In this document: positions 1 through 12,102 of the stretch, one piece after another
How positions within the stretch are numbered: the stretch's first letter is position 1
Layout: each line of letters begins with the position of its first letter
Assembly: GCA_005784505.1 (NCBI GenBank)
Contig: VCAZ01000070.1
Coordinates: 929,501-993,500 of the forward strand
Origin: Bagarius yarrelli
Taxonomy: Eukaryota; Chordata; Actinopteri; Siluriformes; Sisoridae
Direction of reading: 5' to 3'
Length of the DNA stretch: 64,000 bases
The notes under the pieces: generated by a model
Databases searched by the model: none
The model's input: only the letters and a program-made list of their open reading frames with translations
Told to the model about the DNA's origin: nothing
Program-made: the position numbers and the translations under genes

Positions 1-104
1 CAGTGATAGACAATATTAAAATGAGGTCTTTGTCTGTGATTATTCATTTATGCATTCATTTATTCATCTTCTATACCTAACAGTTAAGTGTGTACTACAT
101 CTCA

Positions 105-425
105 GTAAAGTATGTTTCATATAGTATGGTTTCGCGTAGTATAAATGAAATTTGAACGTAATACATCCGCCATTTTGTCATTGTCACACGACACACGACA
201 TCACAGCAGCGCGTATTTAAATTTGGATAATGTTTTTATGGAATGATGTTAAACAAGTGCTATTTAACTACAGGGATCAGTGTTTTTATTCTTTAAGTAC
301 TTAAAAGCCAGTCAAATCACCTAAAAGGTGCCACGTCGGCACTTTGAGCCACTTCCGCATATGACGAGTTGTCTCTCATGGGACATTTAAGTGAACCTTA
401 TATGTGTACTTGAAAATCCAGGCCA
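105..425 (+). repeat. Interspersed repeat family C, copy 1
   Basis: CGTAGTATAAATGAAATTTG, ATCCGCCATTTTGTCATTG and CATCACAGCAGCG recur near 26655-26730, showing a dispersed repeat of unknown class. Confidence 0.45.
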
Positions 426-854
426 GAGTAGTGGATCATACTGAAACGTTCTCCCTCACATGCTCCCTTTCGATTTCGACTTCAGACGGAATCATTGTCT
501 GTGTTTAAATCCGCCTCTTGTCACTCCCAATTTATAGACACTCCCAAAAAGACTGTTTACTCTGGCTTATCTCATTCTGTGAAAAAAAAACACTTAAGAT
601 AAAACAAATCTACAGCTTGAGTGGAGTAAACGTTGACAGCACTTTTCCATTAAGGCCTATTTATTCTAGGTGGATAAAAGGTTTCAACGGTTTGAATGGT
701 TTTAGATAATAAATAAAGTCTGTTTTTCTGGATTACACTGGCACTGAATTCAGCATTGACTTTCCTCAGGAATTTTCTGTGTTTACTTTGCAATATCTTG
801 GTTTTTAAGTTAAAAGTCTTTAGTTATTAGGGGAATTGCTAGCTTAAGGGCCAG

Positions 855-965
855 CTGACTCTCCCAGCACAACCAAGCTGCCACTGCTGGGCCCCTGAGC
901 AAGGCCCTTAACCCTGCTCAATTAGATAAAAATGAGATAAATGTAAGTCATACCGCATAAAGGTG
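855..965 (+). repeat. SINE family A, 3' fragment
   Basis: Only the part from CCACTGCTGGGCCCCTGAGC to AATGTAAGTCAT is recognisable. Confidence 0.55.
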
Positions 966-999
966 TTATAATCCATAATCATAATGTATGTACATGTTA

Positions 1000-1245
1000 G
1001 GGGCAGTGCTGGCTCAAATGGTTAAGACGCTGAGTTGATGATTGGAAGCCCAGGAAGACCTTGGTTCAAACCCCACCACCGTCAGTCTCCCACTGTTGGG
1101 TCTCTGAGCAACCTACTGCTCCAGGGGTGCTGTATCATAGCTGACCCTGCGCTCTGACCCCAACTTTCTAAGATGGGATATGCAAAGAAATAAATTTCAC
1201 TGTGCTGTAAAGTCTATGTGACCAATAAAGACATTTACTTTATTT
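1000..1245 (+). repeat. tRNA-derived SINE family D, full copy
   Basis: Head GGGGCAGTGCTGGCTCAAAT, B-box-like GGTTCAAACCCC, body CTGACCCTGCGCTCTGACCC and end ATTTCACTGTGCTGTAAAG..CCAATAAAG. It is distinct from family A in body and tail. Confidence 0.65.
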
Positions 1246-1409
1246 ATTTTTACGTTAGCGAAAATGGGGTGGAGACGAAAAGATAAACTATTAAAAAATA
1301 AATTCTAATGTTCTATTAAAAATCAAAATATATATATATATTTTTTCAAATTCTGTGTATCTTCTGAGATCTGCACACGTTGCTCAGTAATCATTAGCTC
1401 AAGAAGGTA

Positions 1410-1560
1410 CCAATTAGAGCAGTGGTTTGTTGATCAGACATTCAAGTCCCACCAGTGGCAAACAGCTGTACCATAGCTGATTCTGCACTCTGACCCCAAC
1501 CTCCTAAATTGAGATATGCAAAGATAAGAATTTTACTGCGCTGTAACATGACAAATAGAC
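1410..1560 (+). repeat. SINE family D, partial copy
   Basis: ACCATAGCTGATTCTGCACT and TCTGACCCCAACCTCCTAAA match the body of the copy at 1000-1245. Confidence 0.55.
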
Positions 1561-2485
1561 TTACATGCATTTTTAGATGGTCTTACTTTAATTCGTCTAG
1601 TTACAGTCAGCTGATTGCAAATTCATTTTTATGTAATTTGCACTGTTATAGAGAAAAAACTTTGGGTATTTAGCATTTTCTATATTTGACAAAATTAATT
1701 TGAACAATATGAAGGTCATCTTTAGTTTTTTGTATTGGTATTGATTTATTATTGAAATTATACCATAAGCAAACATTTCATTGGTATCTACAATCATTCA
1801 AACTAGTTACTGTATGCCGAGACCCCCTAAAGGTTAAATTCAGCGCTTTTTATTCCATCGTTATTGCAAGATTTTTCAAGAAACTAATATTGTGGCTGTA
1901 GATGCAGTACGTTTTAGCCGATAAAATTAAACCCAGCTCTAAAAGAGCCGGAAGCACGCTCTTATACTATAGGTCTAGGTATCCCCCCTTTCTTCTCTTT
2001 CTGTTTCCTCCTGACTCAATCAACTCAAACCCAATCATGAAAAACTTGAGTAGCCTTGACAACCGCTGAACAGCATTTGACTGTGTTTGTCGCTTGGATT
2101 CTTCTTTTTGAATAGATTACGCACTAAGCCTTGCTACAGACATGATAAACATTTGCCTATGAATTCATTACCGTGGCAGCCATGGACACCTATTTTGTGT
2201 CTGGAGAATAAAGGAATAAACAGCATTTTTGCAATTATGTGTCTGGATGTTAAACAATATGACTTGAATTTCAGGAACACAGATTGAACCTATTTTGAGG
2301 CTATTTTTTAAATAAGACCAGTTATTTAAGCCTAGATTTGCATTTTTAATCCCAAAAATAGTTTTTTGGCGGTAATAAAACTAAACTACTTTGAATGTCT
2401 CTTTATGTCCAAAAGTTCATCGACACACATTACCAACAAACTCACAAAACCTCCCAAATGTTTTTCTACAATGTTGTTAGCATAC

Positions 2486-2745
2486 AGTTGTCTAGAATGT
2501 GTATATATGTTGTAGCATTACATTATTTTTACTGAAACTGAGAGACTGCTGCGGCATGACAATGCCCCTGTGCACGAAGACCCACAACTTTATGAAGACA
2601 TGCTGTGCTATGATTGGAATAAAGGAACTTGAGCCCTGACTCTGACTCGACCCCACTGAATACCTTCGGGATAAACTAGAACACCGACTGCACCCCAGAA
2701 CCTCCTCAGCTGACATTAGTGCCAGATTATAGTAATACACTTAAG
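2486..2745 (-). repeat. Interspersed repeat family B (Tc1/mariner-like MITE), copy 1
   Basis: Text such as GTTGTAGCATTACATTA, GACAATGCCCCTGTGCAC and ATTAGTGCCAGATTATAGTA recurs at 26190, 62440 and, inverted, at 15050. The family is a common fish repeat whose full copies have fold-back ends reading like CAAAAGTTTGTGGACACC. An 82-codon open frame across it is an artefact. Confidence 0.5.
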
Positions 2746-2847
2746 ACCGAACAAACAAATGTCCGCAGTCACACTACACAAAAGCGAAAAGCCTTTTAGG
2801 AAGCAAGTAGGTTATTATAAGAGTAAGACTGAGACGCAAGACTAAAT

Positions 2848-2909
2848 CTACTCCTATAGATTCTATAGATTTAGTCTATAGATTCTATAGACTAAATCTA
2901 TCGGAGTAG
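2848..2909. repeat. Imperfect palindrome
   Basis: CTACTCC at the left mirrors GGAGTAG at the right. Between them ATAGATTTAGTCTATAGA and TCTATAGACTAAATCTAT are inverted copies, so the segment can fold into a long hairpin. Confidence 0.7.
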
Positions 2910-5576
2910 AACGATCAAAAAACACATATAGATGTGATAGGCGGGTGTCCCAATACAATACAGTGCTTTTATTTTAGAAGACATATTTAAAAATGGCATG
3001 TCATTTTATTAAATTAGTAAAATACTTTGTATTGTTCATAATAAATCTATACACAATTCAAAATTAATCACCACTAATTACTTAAAAAATGTGAATGTAA
3101 ATCTTATTGTATGTAAATAAGCGGGAATAAAGAGGAGAAAGAACCATTATAGCAAAAATATATTGTAAATGTATTAAAATATAAAGAAATTGTTTAAAAT
3201 AATTGTGTATCTTTGAGGTCTGCAGTAATTATTAATTTAGGAAGGCGAGTACAAATTGTTGCAGTGGTAGTGGTCATGGGAATAACAGGGACATGGGAAA
3301 ATAAAAGGTGTATCTAACGGTAATTAAGTAATTAAACAAATGACTGTTACAATGCCAGTACTGTTACTGACAATAAATTCCAGTGTTACTATAACTCAGC
3401 TTATTGAAGCAGTTTTAAACTGAGTAATGGAATGGCAATTAAATGTTTTTTTTTTCAATTATTAAATTTAGTATCGTTTTAGTATAAATTTACAAGCATA
3501 AGAATATAATATAAAAATATTTTTCTAATCTGATCCCAGATATTGGTATCCTCCGCTTGTCTTAACAAAAATACTTAAAATGTGCATGTAGAGTAGGTCA
3601 TAAAGATCATTTAGAATAATAATTCAGCATATGATAAATTTATTTAATAATGCTTCACCCAGAGACATAATAGAAGGAGCAGAGGGTCGTCCCTCGAGTC
3701 TCCACTGGCGTGTGTGCTGTTGGTTTGGACTCAGGTTCTTTAGATTGCTCTTGGTTATGAGTGATAACACCTTCAGGCACTTCACCTTCAGGTTAGCATG
3801 AGCTGGATTTGGGAAACGGAATAAGCAGAAGAGCGGTACAGGAACATTTCTCTCTTTTACAAGTCTCTGTGTGTGATAGAGACTGCAGTAGCGGCTAATT
3901 ATGCACGGTAAAAAGATGACAAAAACCTGGACAATTTAGCCATGTATTATATTCATTTCAGTGCGTTGGTTACCTTTTGTTGTAACTTACAAAATGCAAA
4001 ATAGTTCCCAAACAAACATGCAGTAAGCCTAAGATAACAGTAAAGTTTAAGTAACCGCAGGTGCTTTAAAACCCACCAATTAGTTTGCTTGTTTTAAAGT
4101 ACATTTTTTTATGTCATATAGTGCAGTTAGAATGTCTGGAACATTTTAGCCTCATTTTTTTGCCATGTCCTCCTTTCCGTCTTTAATTCACTTTCTTTCA
4201 TTTCAGTAGCACCTTTAAACTGGTCATGAAACTATGTCAGTTTATTATTTTTGTACCGTTCTCCAAAGTCCATTTTAATTTCCACCTGTATTTCACTGTC
4301 CTCATCAGAACATGCTGTTAGAATCAGGGACCTCGCTAGTGAGGTGAAAGGTTGTGGCAATTATAGGGGCCCCCACTACACAGGGAGGCGCCACAAAATC
4401 CAGCATCTATACTATGTAGGTGATGGGAGCCCACATACATATTTATTCAGGACCCCCTTGTATCTTCTTGCTATGGCCTTGGTTTGAATAGGCGTGGCAG
4501 ATTGTTGTCTTGAAAGTAAACACCCACCGCTGTGATTGGTTGACAGCTTTACATTTTGAGAAAATCTACCTTCTATGTGCATTCGTGAATCGGTGGGCGG
4601 GGCCAAACAGACAGATGTCAAAGCATTAGTTTTCTTTTACAGAGGCGGTGCTTATCCACTCTATTACATCACAAAATAGAACATTTCAAAATTTCTCATG
4701 TTGGCCGACTGTGTCTAACACAAGGTTTATACCTGGTGCATTTCATCAAGAACTGTTGTTATTAACCTACAAGATTATTTCACTTTCTCTCTACTAACTG
4801 CTTCAAACACGACTCACAAAACAATTTCAAAAATTCATTGTTTTTGGATTGAAAACAAATGTCTGGATTTGGATTTGGTGTGCACTGATTTGCACTCTGT
4901 ACTGTTATGAAAGCATGTAGGCAGAGAAGTGTAAAAAAATTGTCATAAAAATGGTTTAAACACCCCAAGACTACAGTTTGCTGTATACACACAGCAGTAG
5001 TGAAGTTCTTGCATATTAACAAGTACTAGCAGATCTGACAGTGAATTTTGTTAGATTAATTGGATCCTAACCACTGCTGTCCAGGGAGGTGTTTTGCTCT
5101 GGGTAACATGTTTTCAGGGCTGGTAGAGAATTAGTCAGAGGTTTAAGAGTGTGCTCACACATGCACACACCGCACACACACACGCGCACACACAGAGAAA
5201 GGGGAGTAATCAGATCCAGATGACTCCTTGGCGAAACACCAGCAGGGTGGCCACGTCATCAGCCCAACAGGTGCAGGGCACATGGTCTGCTCCAAGCTAA
5301 TTAGGCAGCTCTTTTGCCTCAGCAGACTTTCAAATATTGCATCCTGTTACCAACCTCACAGATGTCACGAGTCAACATGCTTTAACTCAGATAAGGGGTC
5401 GGACATCACCCTCGGGTGTGAGGAGTGTAGTCAAAGGCAATTAAACATGAGGCTAGAGTTTGTTATGACTGAGTAATTAATGCTTAAGGCTGTAAGTAGT
5501 AACTTGTATGGCGATTGTCTGTGCTTAAAAATGTGCACACCTGCTGCAGCCCTGGAGTATGAATTCTGATGCATTT

Positions 5577-5775
5577 TTACATTTACATTTACAGCATTTG
5601 GCAGATGCCCTTATCTATAAACGACTTACATTAACTCATTTATACAACTGAGCAACTAGGGGTTAAGGGCCTTGCTCAGGAGCCCAGCAGTGGTAGCTTG
5701 GTGGAGCTGAGAATAGAAACCAGAGAACTTCGGGTTGGTAGTCCAACACCTTAACCATGAGCCACCACTTCCCCC
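5577..5775 (-). repeat. tRNA-derived SINE family A, reverse copy
   Basis: Family A in forward sense runs from GGGAAGTGGTAGC.CAGTGG through a B-box-like GGTTTGATTCCC and GCTGGGCCCCTGAGCAAGGC to ATGTAAGTCGCTCTGGATAA and a TGTAAATG tail. This copy is inverted and close to full length. Confidence 0.75.
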
Positions 5776-5979
5776 TAATTTTTACTTTTTATCTCTTGGG
5801 ATGCTGTGCATGTGTGTAGAGAAAAGTGTGTAAAGAAATTCAGCAAAAAACCTTTCACTGGAGCTTTGTCTCAGAAGTTGGAAACTTTATTTTATTTGAA
5901 TAGTTTAGACATTTCTATAAACTGTATACACAAACGGATATAAATATTTGTTGGTATATGTTAGGGTGTTTTATGCATT

Positions 5980-6172
5980 GGGAAAGTGGTAGCGCAGTGG
6001 TTAGGGTTTGGACTCCTATCTGAAAGAGCGGGGTTTGATTCCCAGTACCACTAAGTTACCACTGCTGGGCCCCTAAGCAAGGCCCTTAAAGCCCTAATTG
6101 CTCAGTTGTATAAAGAGATAAATGTAAGTCGCTTTAGATAAGGACATTTGCCGAATGCCGTAAATGTAAATG
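5980..6172 (+). repeat. SINE family A, near full-length forward copy
   Basis: It has the head, the B-box-like GGGTTTGATTCCC and the tail. Together with the inverted copy 200 bases upstream it forms a head-to-head inverted pair. Confidence 0.8.
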
Positions 6173-7474
6173 TTGGAGCGTGTGTAAAGGTGTGACCATA
6201 GTAGCCCTGCAGTGTTGTGTGCATGTGATTCAGGAATATAAGGGTAGAAATGATGCTGCAATTTTTTCAACTACATTCACGTTCCCTGCAATTATACAAA
6301 TTTCCAGGTTTTTCCTATTAATTCTTGCTTAATCACACATATTCCTATTAATTCCCATGGAAGGTTTCCAGCCGTAATAATTCCGGGAATTTTGCAACAG
6401 TTAGAACTGATGTAAAGGCTCCTATAGTGCATCTTGCTTTGGGAGTGAGAGGAGCATTGTGTAAGGCAGATAAGCCATCTGACAGATCGTTCCTGACTGA
6501 AGCCAAGAGATTTTCTGTCGTTGCTGTTGATCAGTGATGGATGAATTCAACCTGTTTTAAACACAGCCCCTTTATCCTTAAGGAAAAGCATTTCAGAGCA
6601 GGATCTCCTCGTGTAAAGTGCTCTTACACTGAGCTGCAGTTTATTCTCCTTTGTCCCTTTTCTAATCAAAGCAATTTTCTAAAGTAATTACATTCATTCC
6701 ACATTTCTGATTATCTCTTTCCTGATTCTGATTGGTCAGAAAGAGAATATCATTTCCCACATTCAGATACGCTAGGGTTTCCATAGCAACTGCTAATTTG
6801 CTGGAAATTAAATAGAAAATAATTTTCATCACCATTTTATTGCATTAACATGTCAAGCAAAAAAAAATTGCAATTGTGATAAAGGTTTTGTGTTAGAAGT
6901 TTGTTTTCTGAAAGGTCTTAAGTATCAGCGCATAGCAAGTTTTATGGTGTTTTGTATCTTCTATTGCCTTTAGAAGTATTGAAACAACAGTGCGCGGCTG
7001 CCATAACACAAAAGATAAGAAAAACAAAAGAAACAGGAAGTTGTTTCATTGTTTTATTTCACATTACTTGTAAATATATTTTTAAAAAAACCATCTAAAA
7101 TCGCATGGTAGAAATTTCCAGAATTTAAATCCAAGAAGTGTTGACATCAATTACATCATTTTACAATTTACATTCAATCTAAGCAAGTGTCTACAGACAT
7201 TTTTCTTAATATATTTTTGTTTATCTTTTTTTATTATAATAGCTTTCCAAACAGAACTCTCTTTTCATTTCTCAAGTAATAACATGAACTGATACTGAAG
7301 ACTCCTTCCATCAACAGAAATCATAGCTTTGTCCACACATTACTTTCAAATATTGCATTATTGGTATTAGTGGTGAGAGAAGCTACTGTAGGCTGTACCG
7401 TTTAGAGACAGTGGCACTAAGACAGAGTGTTGCAGGTAGCAGAGTTGAAGATGATGAGGCTCTCTTTGGGAGTG

Positions 7475-7770
7475 ATAAGGTTAGGGTTAGGATTAGGGCT
7501 ACCTTTGGAAGTGATAGGGTTAGGGCTCCCTTTGGGAGTGATAAGGTTAGGTTGAGGGTTCTCTTAAGGTTAGGATTAGGGCTCTCTTTGGGAGTGATAA
7601 GTTTAGCGCTATGGTTCTTTTAGGGTTAGGGCTCTCTTAGGGTTAGGGTTAGGACTTCCTTTGGGAGTGATAAGGTTAGGGTTCTCTTAGGGTTAGGGTT
7701 TGGGCTCCCTCTGGGAGTGATAAGGTTAGGGTTCTCTTAGGGTTAGGGCTCCCTTTGGGAGTGATAAGGT
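7475..7770 (+). repeat. Telomere-like minisatellite
   Basis: About 300 bases contain many GGTTAGGG and TTAGGGTTAGGG motifs, alternating with GGGCTCCCTTTGGGAGTGAT and a GTTCTCTTA spacer. The composite unit is roughly 40-60 bases and irregular. It is not a pure vertebrate telomere array. Confidence 0.8.
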
Positions 7771-7789
7771 TGAAACAAGGGCATCAGAA

Positions 7790-8035
7790 TAAAGGCTTTT
7801 CAGGGACAAAGTCAGACAGGACAGACAGGTTGTTTGGACATGTGCAGAGAAGGGAGAGTAGAAATATCATTACTTGCACCTCCATACATCCAGCATCCTC
7901 CTAAAGAGGAAGGCCAAAGAGGAGGTTTACTGTGATATATAAGGACATGAAGTTAGTGGATGTGAGTAAAGAGGATGTAGAGGATAGGAATGTGTGGCAA
8001 CCCCTGCAGGAACGTCGGAAAGGAGAAGAAGATGA
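7790..8035 (+). mobile_element. LINE 3' ORF fragment
   Basis: Pieces read like the common fish LINE tail: a GRPKRR-like stretch, then YKDMKLVDVSKEDVEDRNVW, followed by an AAGAAGATGA-rich end. Frames shift within it. The same tail occurs inverted near 12640-12790. Confidence 0.5.
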
Positions 8036-8056
8036 AAAAGATGACAATGAAGTAAA

Positions 8057-8160
8057 AGAAGTGATAGCGCAGCGGTTAATGTTTTAGACTGCTAATTAGA
8101 AGATTAGTGGTTAATTCTTAGCACCACCTGCTGGGCCCCTGAGGAAGGCCCTTTACTTTT
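8057..8160 (+). repeat. SINE family A, 5' fragment
   Basis: GTGATAGCGCAGCGGTTAAT to CTGGGCCCCTGAGGAAGGCC; the tail is missing. Confidence 0.55.
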
Positions 8161-8361
8161 ATTTGTTAATAAGAACCATTATTAATTTTTTAACTATAAT
8201 CAGTATTATTCTATTATTGCTTTTAGTTTATGTGTCTAGTGTCTAACTGTCTAATAATTAAGTTGTTACTACAATAACATAGAATGTGTTCATTAATATA
8301 AAGCTTTCTTTACTTTATTTTATATTTACTTTACATAGGAGTCACGTAGAACATTTTACGG

Positions 8362-8542
8362 CAGAGATGGGTAATCTCGGTCCTGGAGGGCTGTGTGTCC
8401 TGTAGAGTTTAGCTTCAACTCTAATCAACCAAAACCAGAACCAACTATCAAGATCTTGTTAGGTTTACTTAGTGTGTTAAAGCAAGTTGGAGCTTAACTG
8501 TGCAGGACACCAACCCTCCAGGACCGAGATTGCCCACCCCTG
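8362..8542. mobile_element. hAT-like MITE
   Basis: The 181-base element has imperfect terminal inverted repeats: CAGAGATGGGTAATCTCGGT at the left and CTCCAGGACCGAGATTGCCC..CCCCTG at the right. It is flanked by imperfect 8-base direct repeats (TTTTACGG at 8354 and TTTTCTGG at 8543). Eight-base target duplications are typical of hAT elements. It has no coding capacity. Confidence 0.65.
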
Positions 8543-10274
8543 TTTTCTGGTATTGCAAAATCTTATAGTCCTGTGATTAAAACTGATAGCGTTCCTATGT
8601 CTTTACAGAGGACTTACAGAAAAAAAACACTCAGCTGGTGTCAGATTGCTCTCTAGTGGTGATGGAGTGTCTATACTTTATACGACAGACTGTTGTCTAA
8701 AACATTGCCCATAATGCCCTGTGCACTGCTCAAAATGATGACAGCATCAATTATCCTTGCAGGGGGTCTGTTACTACTCCAGTCTGCATAATGGATATCT
8801 GATTTCATGGCACTCTTTAGACTGTGTTCTGTGTAGGGCAGATTTTATTATACCGGCATGTTAAACGTCCTGATTGCAGTGTAATAGAGTTCCTTTAAAA
8901 AGCAAAAACAAATCACTGTCTTGTTTTCTATTCACAGCTCTGAGTGGTTTATTCTAACTGATGTAGACGATGCTCTAAAAAAGGAGTTACTGATCTGTGG
9001 TGGGGTCCGTCACTGTACACCACTTTACTACTGCTCTACTGCGCTCTTGTGGTTTTAAAATGAAGTGCAATTGCTGGCCAGGGGACATCTGATGGTAAAA
9101 TCACTGGTTAAGAGCTATGAGCTCTATTTTAAAATTGGACGGTGGTTTTACTACAACAGTTTTACTAAGGTGGTGATTTTGGGCTTGTGAAAATGGTAAA
9201 TCAATACACTAAAAAACACCCAAAAACAATTTCACTAGAATAAAGCCATGGTTGATGGTTCTATAAGGGCAAATGTTGTAATTTCACCCTCACTACACAC
9301 ACAAACACTCAGTTTCACAGGTTTGAAAGTACGTCCCCTAATAAATAGCACGTTTGAGCTTTCTTAGCTGAAAACAACCTGCACCTGATCATATTTTACA
9401 GTCAGTCAGTGTCATTGTTTGTCTTAAGTTGAAAAAAAACAAAAAACATATCCTATTGTTCAGATTTTTCTCCTGAACGACTGTGTGACTGGTTGCAGTT
9501 CTTAATGTAGCAGGATGATGTCCTTTTCTTGGGAAAGAAAGTCTAAAATAGGTGATCCTTTCCGTATGGGATTTACCAACGAAATTACTCAGAATTTAAT
9601 GCAACATGACGTCGGCCTCACATTCTCTATAACATACTGTAAGTGATAACAGAAACTAACAATTTTTCCCACGTTTCTGCAACAGTAAATGTAGCGATCA
9701 ATAAATACAATCTTATGACTTGTATTTCTTTTATAAATAATTATTTTCAATTATTACCTAATTTAAAAAAAACAAACAGCGTTTGTGTTTTTACAGTGAG
9801 AAAACTGATCTTTGTTGTTCCAGATGATTAAAGGGTAGAGGAACTAATCTGCAGGGAAAGATAAAGATGTTTTGTATATAGATTCTTTAAAGCTTTCCAC
9901 ATACGGACAATTTTACAATACAGGCTGAAACTGTTCTTTCTTTTACCGAGCTGTTATTAGATAATCATGCAATCGCTGCAGTGAAATCGGGTAACATTAA
10001 AAAGCCATTTTTCTTGACGTGCTACAGGAACCTAAAGCAACCAGGTGGTATAGTGATGACAGGACTGCCAATATATCGAAATTATCTAAATATCAACAAT
10101 AATTACCGGGAAAAATATCGCAATGGTTTGCAATAAATGACCGATTAAAGCTTTCAATAATAATGCAGTGTTAAAGTTTTAGGTCGATGCGGAAAGGAAA
10201 ATTTCTGGCATGCAGATGTTAGCTGGTATATAAGCGCACGCTTTCGCGCAAGATATTAAACAAGCTTTATAAGC

Positions 10275-10400
10275 AATCGAATGTAAATCTCGAGTGGAAA
10301 CTTTAACGGCAAACACTACAAATCTTTACAGTCACCTCAAAACCTACCAAAACGGAGAAGCAAAAAAATATCTGAGGCAAAATCTTCAAACACAGATGAT
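10275..10400 (+). pseudogene. hAT-type transposase BED zinc-finger relic
   Basis: The frame reads ANTTNLYSHLKTYQNGEAKK then YLRQNLQ. This matches the C-terminal half of BED fingers in hAT/ZBED transposases, where N-T-T-N-L-x-x-H-L precedes a second histidine. Here the second zinc ligand appears to be Q instead of H, and no DDE catalytic domain follows, so this is a decayed fragment. Confidence 0.4.
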
Positions 10401-11330
10401 TGTGTTGGAAGAAACAGAAGTCGGTTATATCATTTATATGACATTATTTAGCCTGCTATCGCATTATCTTACTATCATGCAGCCTTGGTGCTGTGGTGAG
10501 CCACAGTTATGTAGTAAAAGGCTACATGCTATGGGTCTTTGCTTTGTACAGTACATCATGCTTCATACATCAGACAGCAGAAAAACACCAATGAATGTCC
10601 TGCCGTGTTGTCTATCCGTGCAGGTGTCCACATTATATAAAAATATGAGCCTATAGAACCGATAGAAGCTGTTAAAATCGCTATAATGTTCGTAAGAAGT
10701 GTCTGTCGACAGATTAAACCCCATCGTCTCAAGCTTTTCTTTTATTTAAGATGCAATGAATTCATATACAGCTGCTAGCAGTACAATCTATAAAGATCCC
10801 GAATATATAATTCGATGTTTTTAATGCCAAAAAGCCAGCAGACATCTTTTTTTTGGAGGCTAAATTGACTCTCATCAGAAATAAAGTGGCTTGATGTGGA
10901 TTGATAATGTTCTCCTTGTACGTCACTCTCGCCTCTCTGATTAGTCTCAGGGACTTGGGGTTTAAAAGTCTTAAACAAATGGCTGTAAATCAATCAGAGT
11001 TCCAAGAACCCGGAGTATTTCGGCACACACACCTAGACATGCATGCAGGGCCACACACACCATTCAACTGGCTACCATTAAGTCGCTAATTGTTATTACT
11101 GCTCTAAATCATGGTTGAAGTAGACTCTCTTACACGCTCCTGCGTTCTCTCTCTCTCTCTCTCGCTCTCTCTCACTCACACACACATGCACACACCCTTC
11201 CTCCACCCGTCTGCATATTCTCCTACTTTTTCTCCCACCTCTAGTCTGACTGCAAGAGACTTAGCCTTTGTCGCCTGCTAGTCTGCATCACCTGGTCGTT
11301 TATCACTTCCAGTGCTCTCGTCAGCCAGCG

Positions 11331-11455
11331 ATGAGTCTACCGGTGGGCTCGGAGCTCTGTTCCCTGGAGAGGGTCGCCCGCTACCGAAGTGCCTGCATCA
11401 ATGGCTCTCCATATGCTATTAACAAGCCAATTGACATCAAGGGCCGGAGAAGATG
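11331..11455 (+). CDS. Candidate alternative first coding exon of pde4d, unrecognised N-terminus
   Basis: An ATG opens a 41-codon frame starting MSLPVGSELCSLERVARYRS and ending with the basic run KGRRR. It is followed by two bases and a donor (TG|GTAAAG). That leftover phase fits the first shared UCR1 exon at 27828, which begins with one base plus TTC GAT; the join would read RRR-C-FDVDNG, like other long PDE4 forms (for example LRR-FDVDNG). The region upstream (11140-11250) is rich in CT and CA runs. I do not recognise this N-terminus as a named PDE4D isoform. It could equally be a chance open frame or the first exon of an unrelated transcript. What is seen is the open frame, donor and phase; the pde4d assignment is inferred. 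Confidence 0.45.
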
Positions 11456-12066
11456 GTAAAGATGACTTGTGCAATGTAGAGTGGCTTTAAATTACAGCCC
11501 AAATGTCTGTTGGTTTGTTCGCATCCTTTAGAAGTTAATGTGGATTTTTTTTAACACATTTTTTTTTTTTATTCTTTTAAACTATTCTTTTTATGGTCTG
11601 GTTGCAGTGTGAGCCTTGCCTTTTGTGGTGTTTTTTCTTTACAAGGTGGATTTATTGGACCTCTCAGCTGGACGCTTGGCTTCCTGCTCCGTTGATTTAG
11701 TTCTACTTTGATCCGCTACAGATGGCGCGTTAATTTAGAAAGGCGGTTTGATGTCGGTTTTTCCTCCATGCCACAGAATTGTCAATAATCGTTCTCAGAT
11801 CCCAGTTGAAATAAAATGGTTTTGGTGGTATTGATTTATAGGAGTTATGTATTTTTTTTACGCTTAACACTGCTTTATCTCTACTACCCAAGAGGAGCTA
11901 AATAGCATCTCAGCAGTGGTAATAATCACTTTTTGACATTGTTCTAATAGAGTTATGCATGTGGGTCGTGAATTTGATGTCGTAGTGTTGCGGTAATTCT
12001 GCCGTCTCAAAAGCTTTTCTGTTTGCATGGGAAAAAAATGGCATGGGTCAATATGTAAGATGTAAC

Positions 12067-12102
12067 GTGTGTGTGTGTGTGTGTGTATGTGTGTGTGTGT
12101 GA
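12067..12102 (+). repeat. (GT)n microsatellite
   Basis: GT run with one interruption (GTGTATGTGT). Confidence 0.9.

Larger units (their letters stand above)
1..11330 (+). other. Gene-poor stretch upstream of the first candidate pde4d exon
   Basis: It holds only the repeats listed separately. Longer PDE4D forms in mammals start hundreds of kilobases upstream, so this is probably intron of those forms. No PDE4D3-, D5- or D7-type first exon was seen. Confidence 0.5.

Noticed and set aside
7411..7623. 70-codon open frame rich in GSDKVR and FGSD
   Set aside because: Translation of the telomere-like minisatellite.
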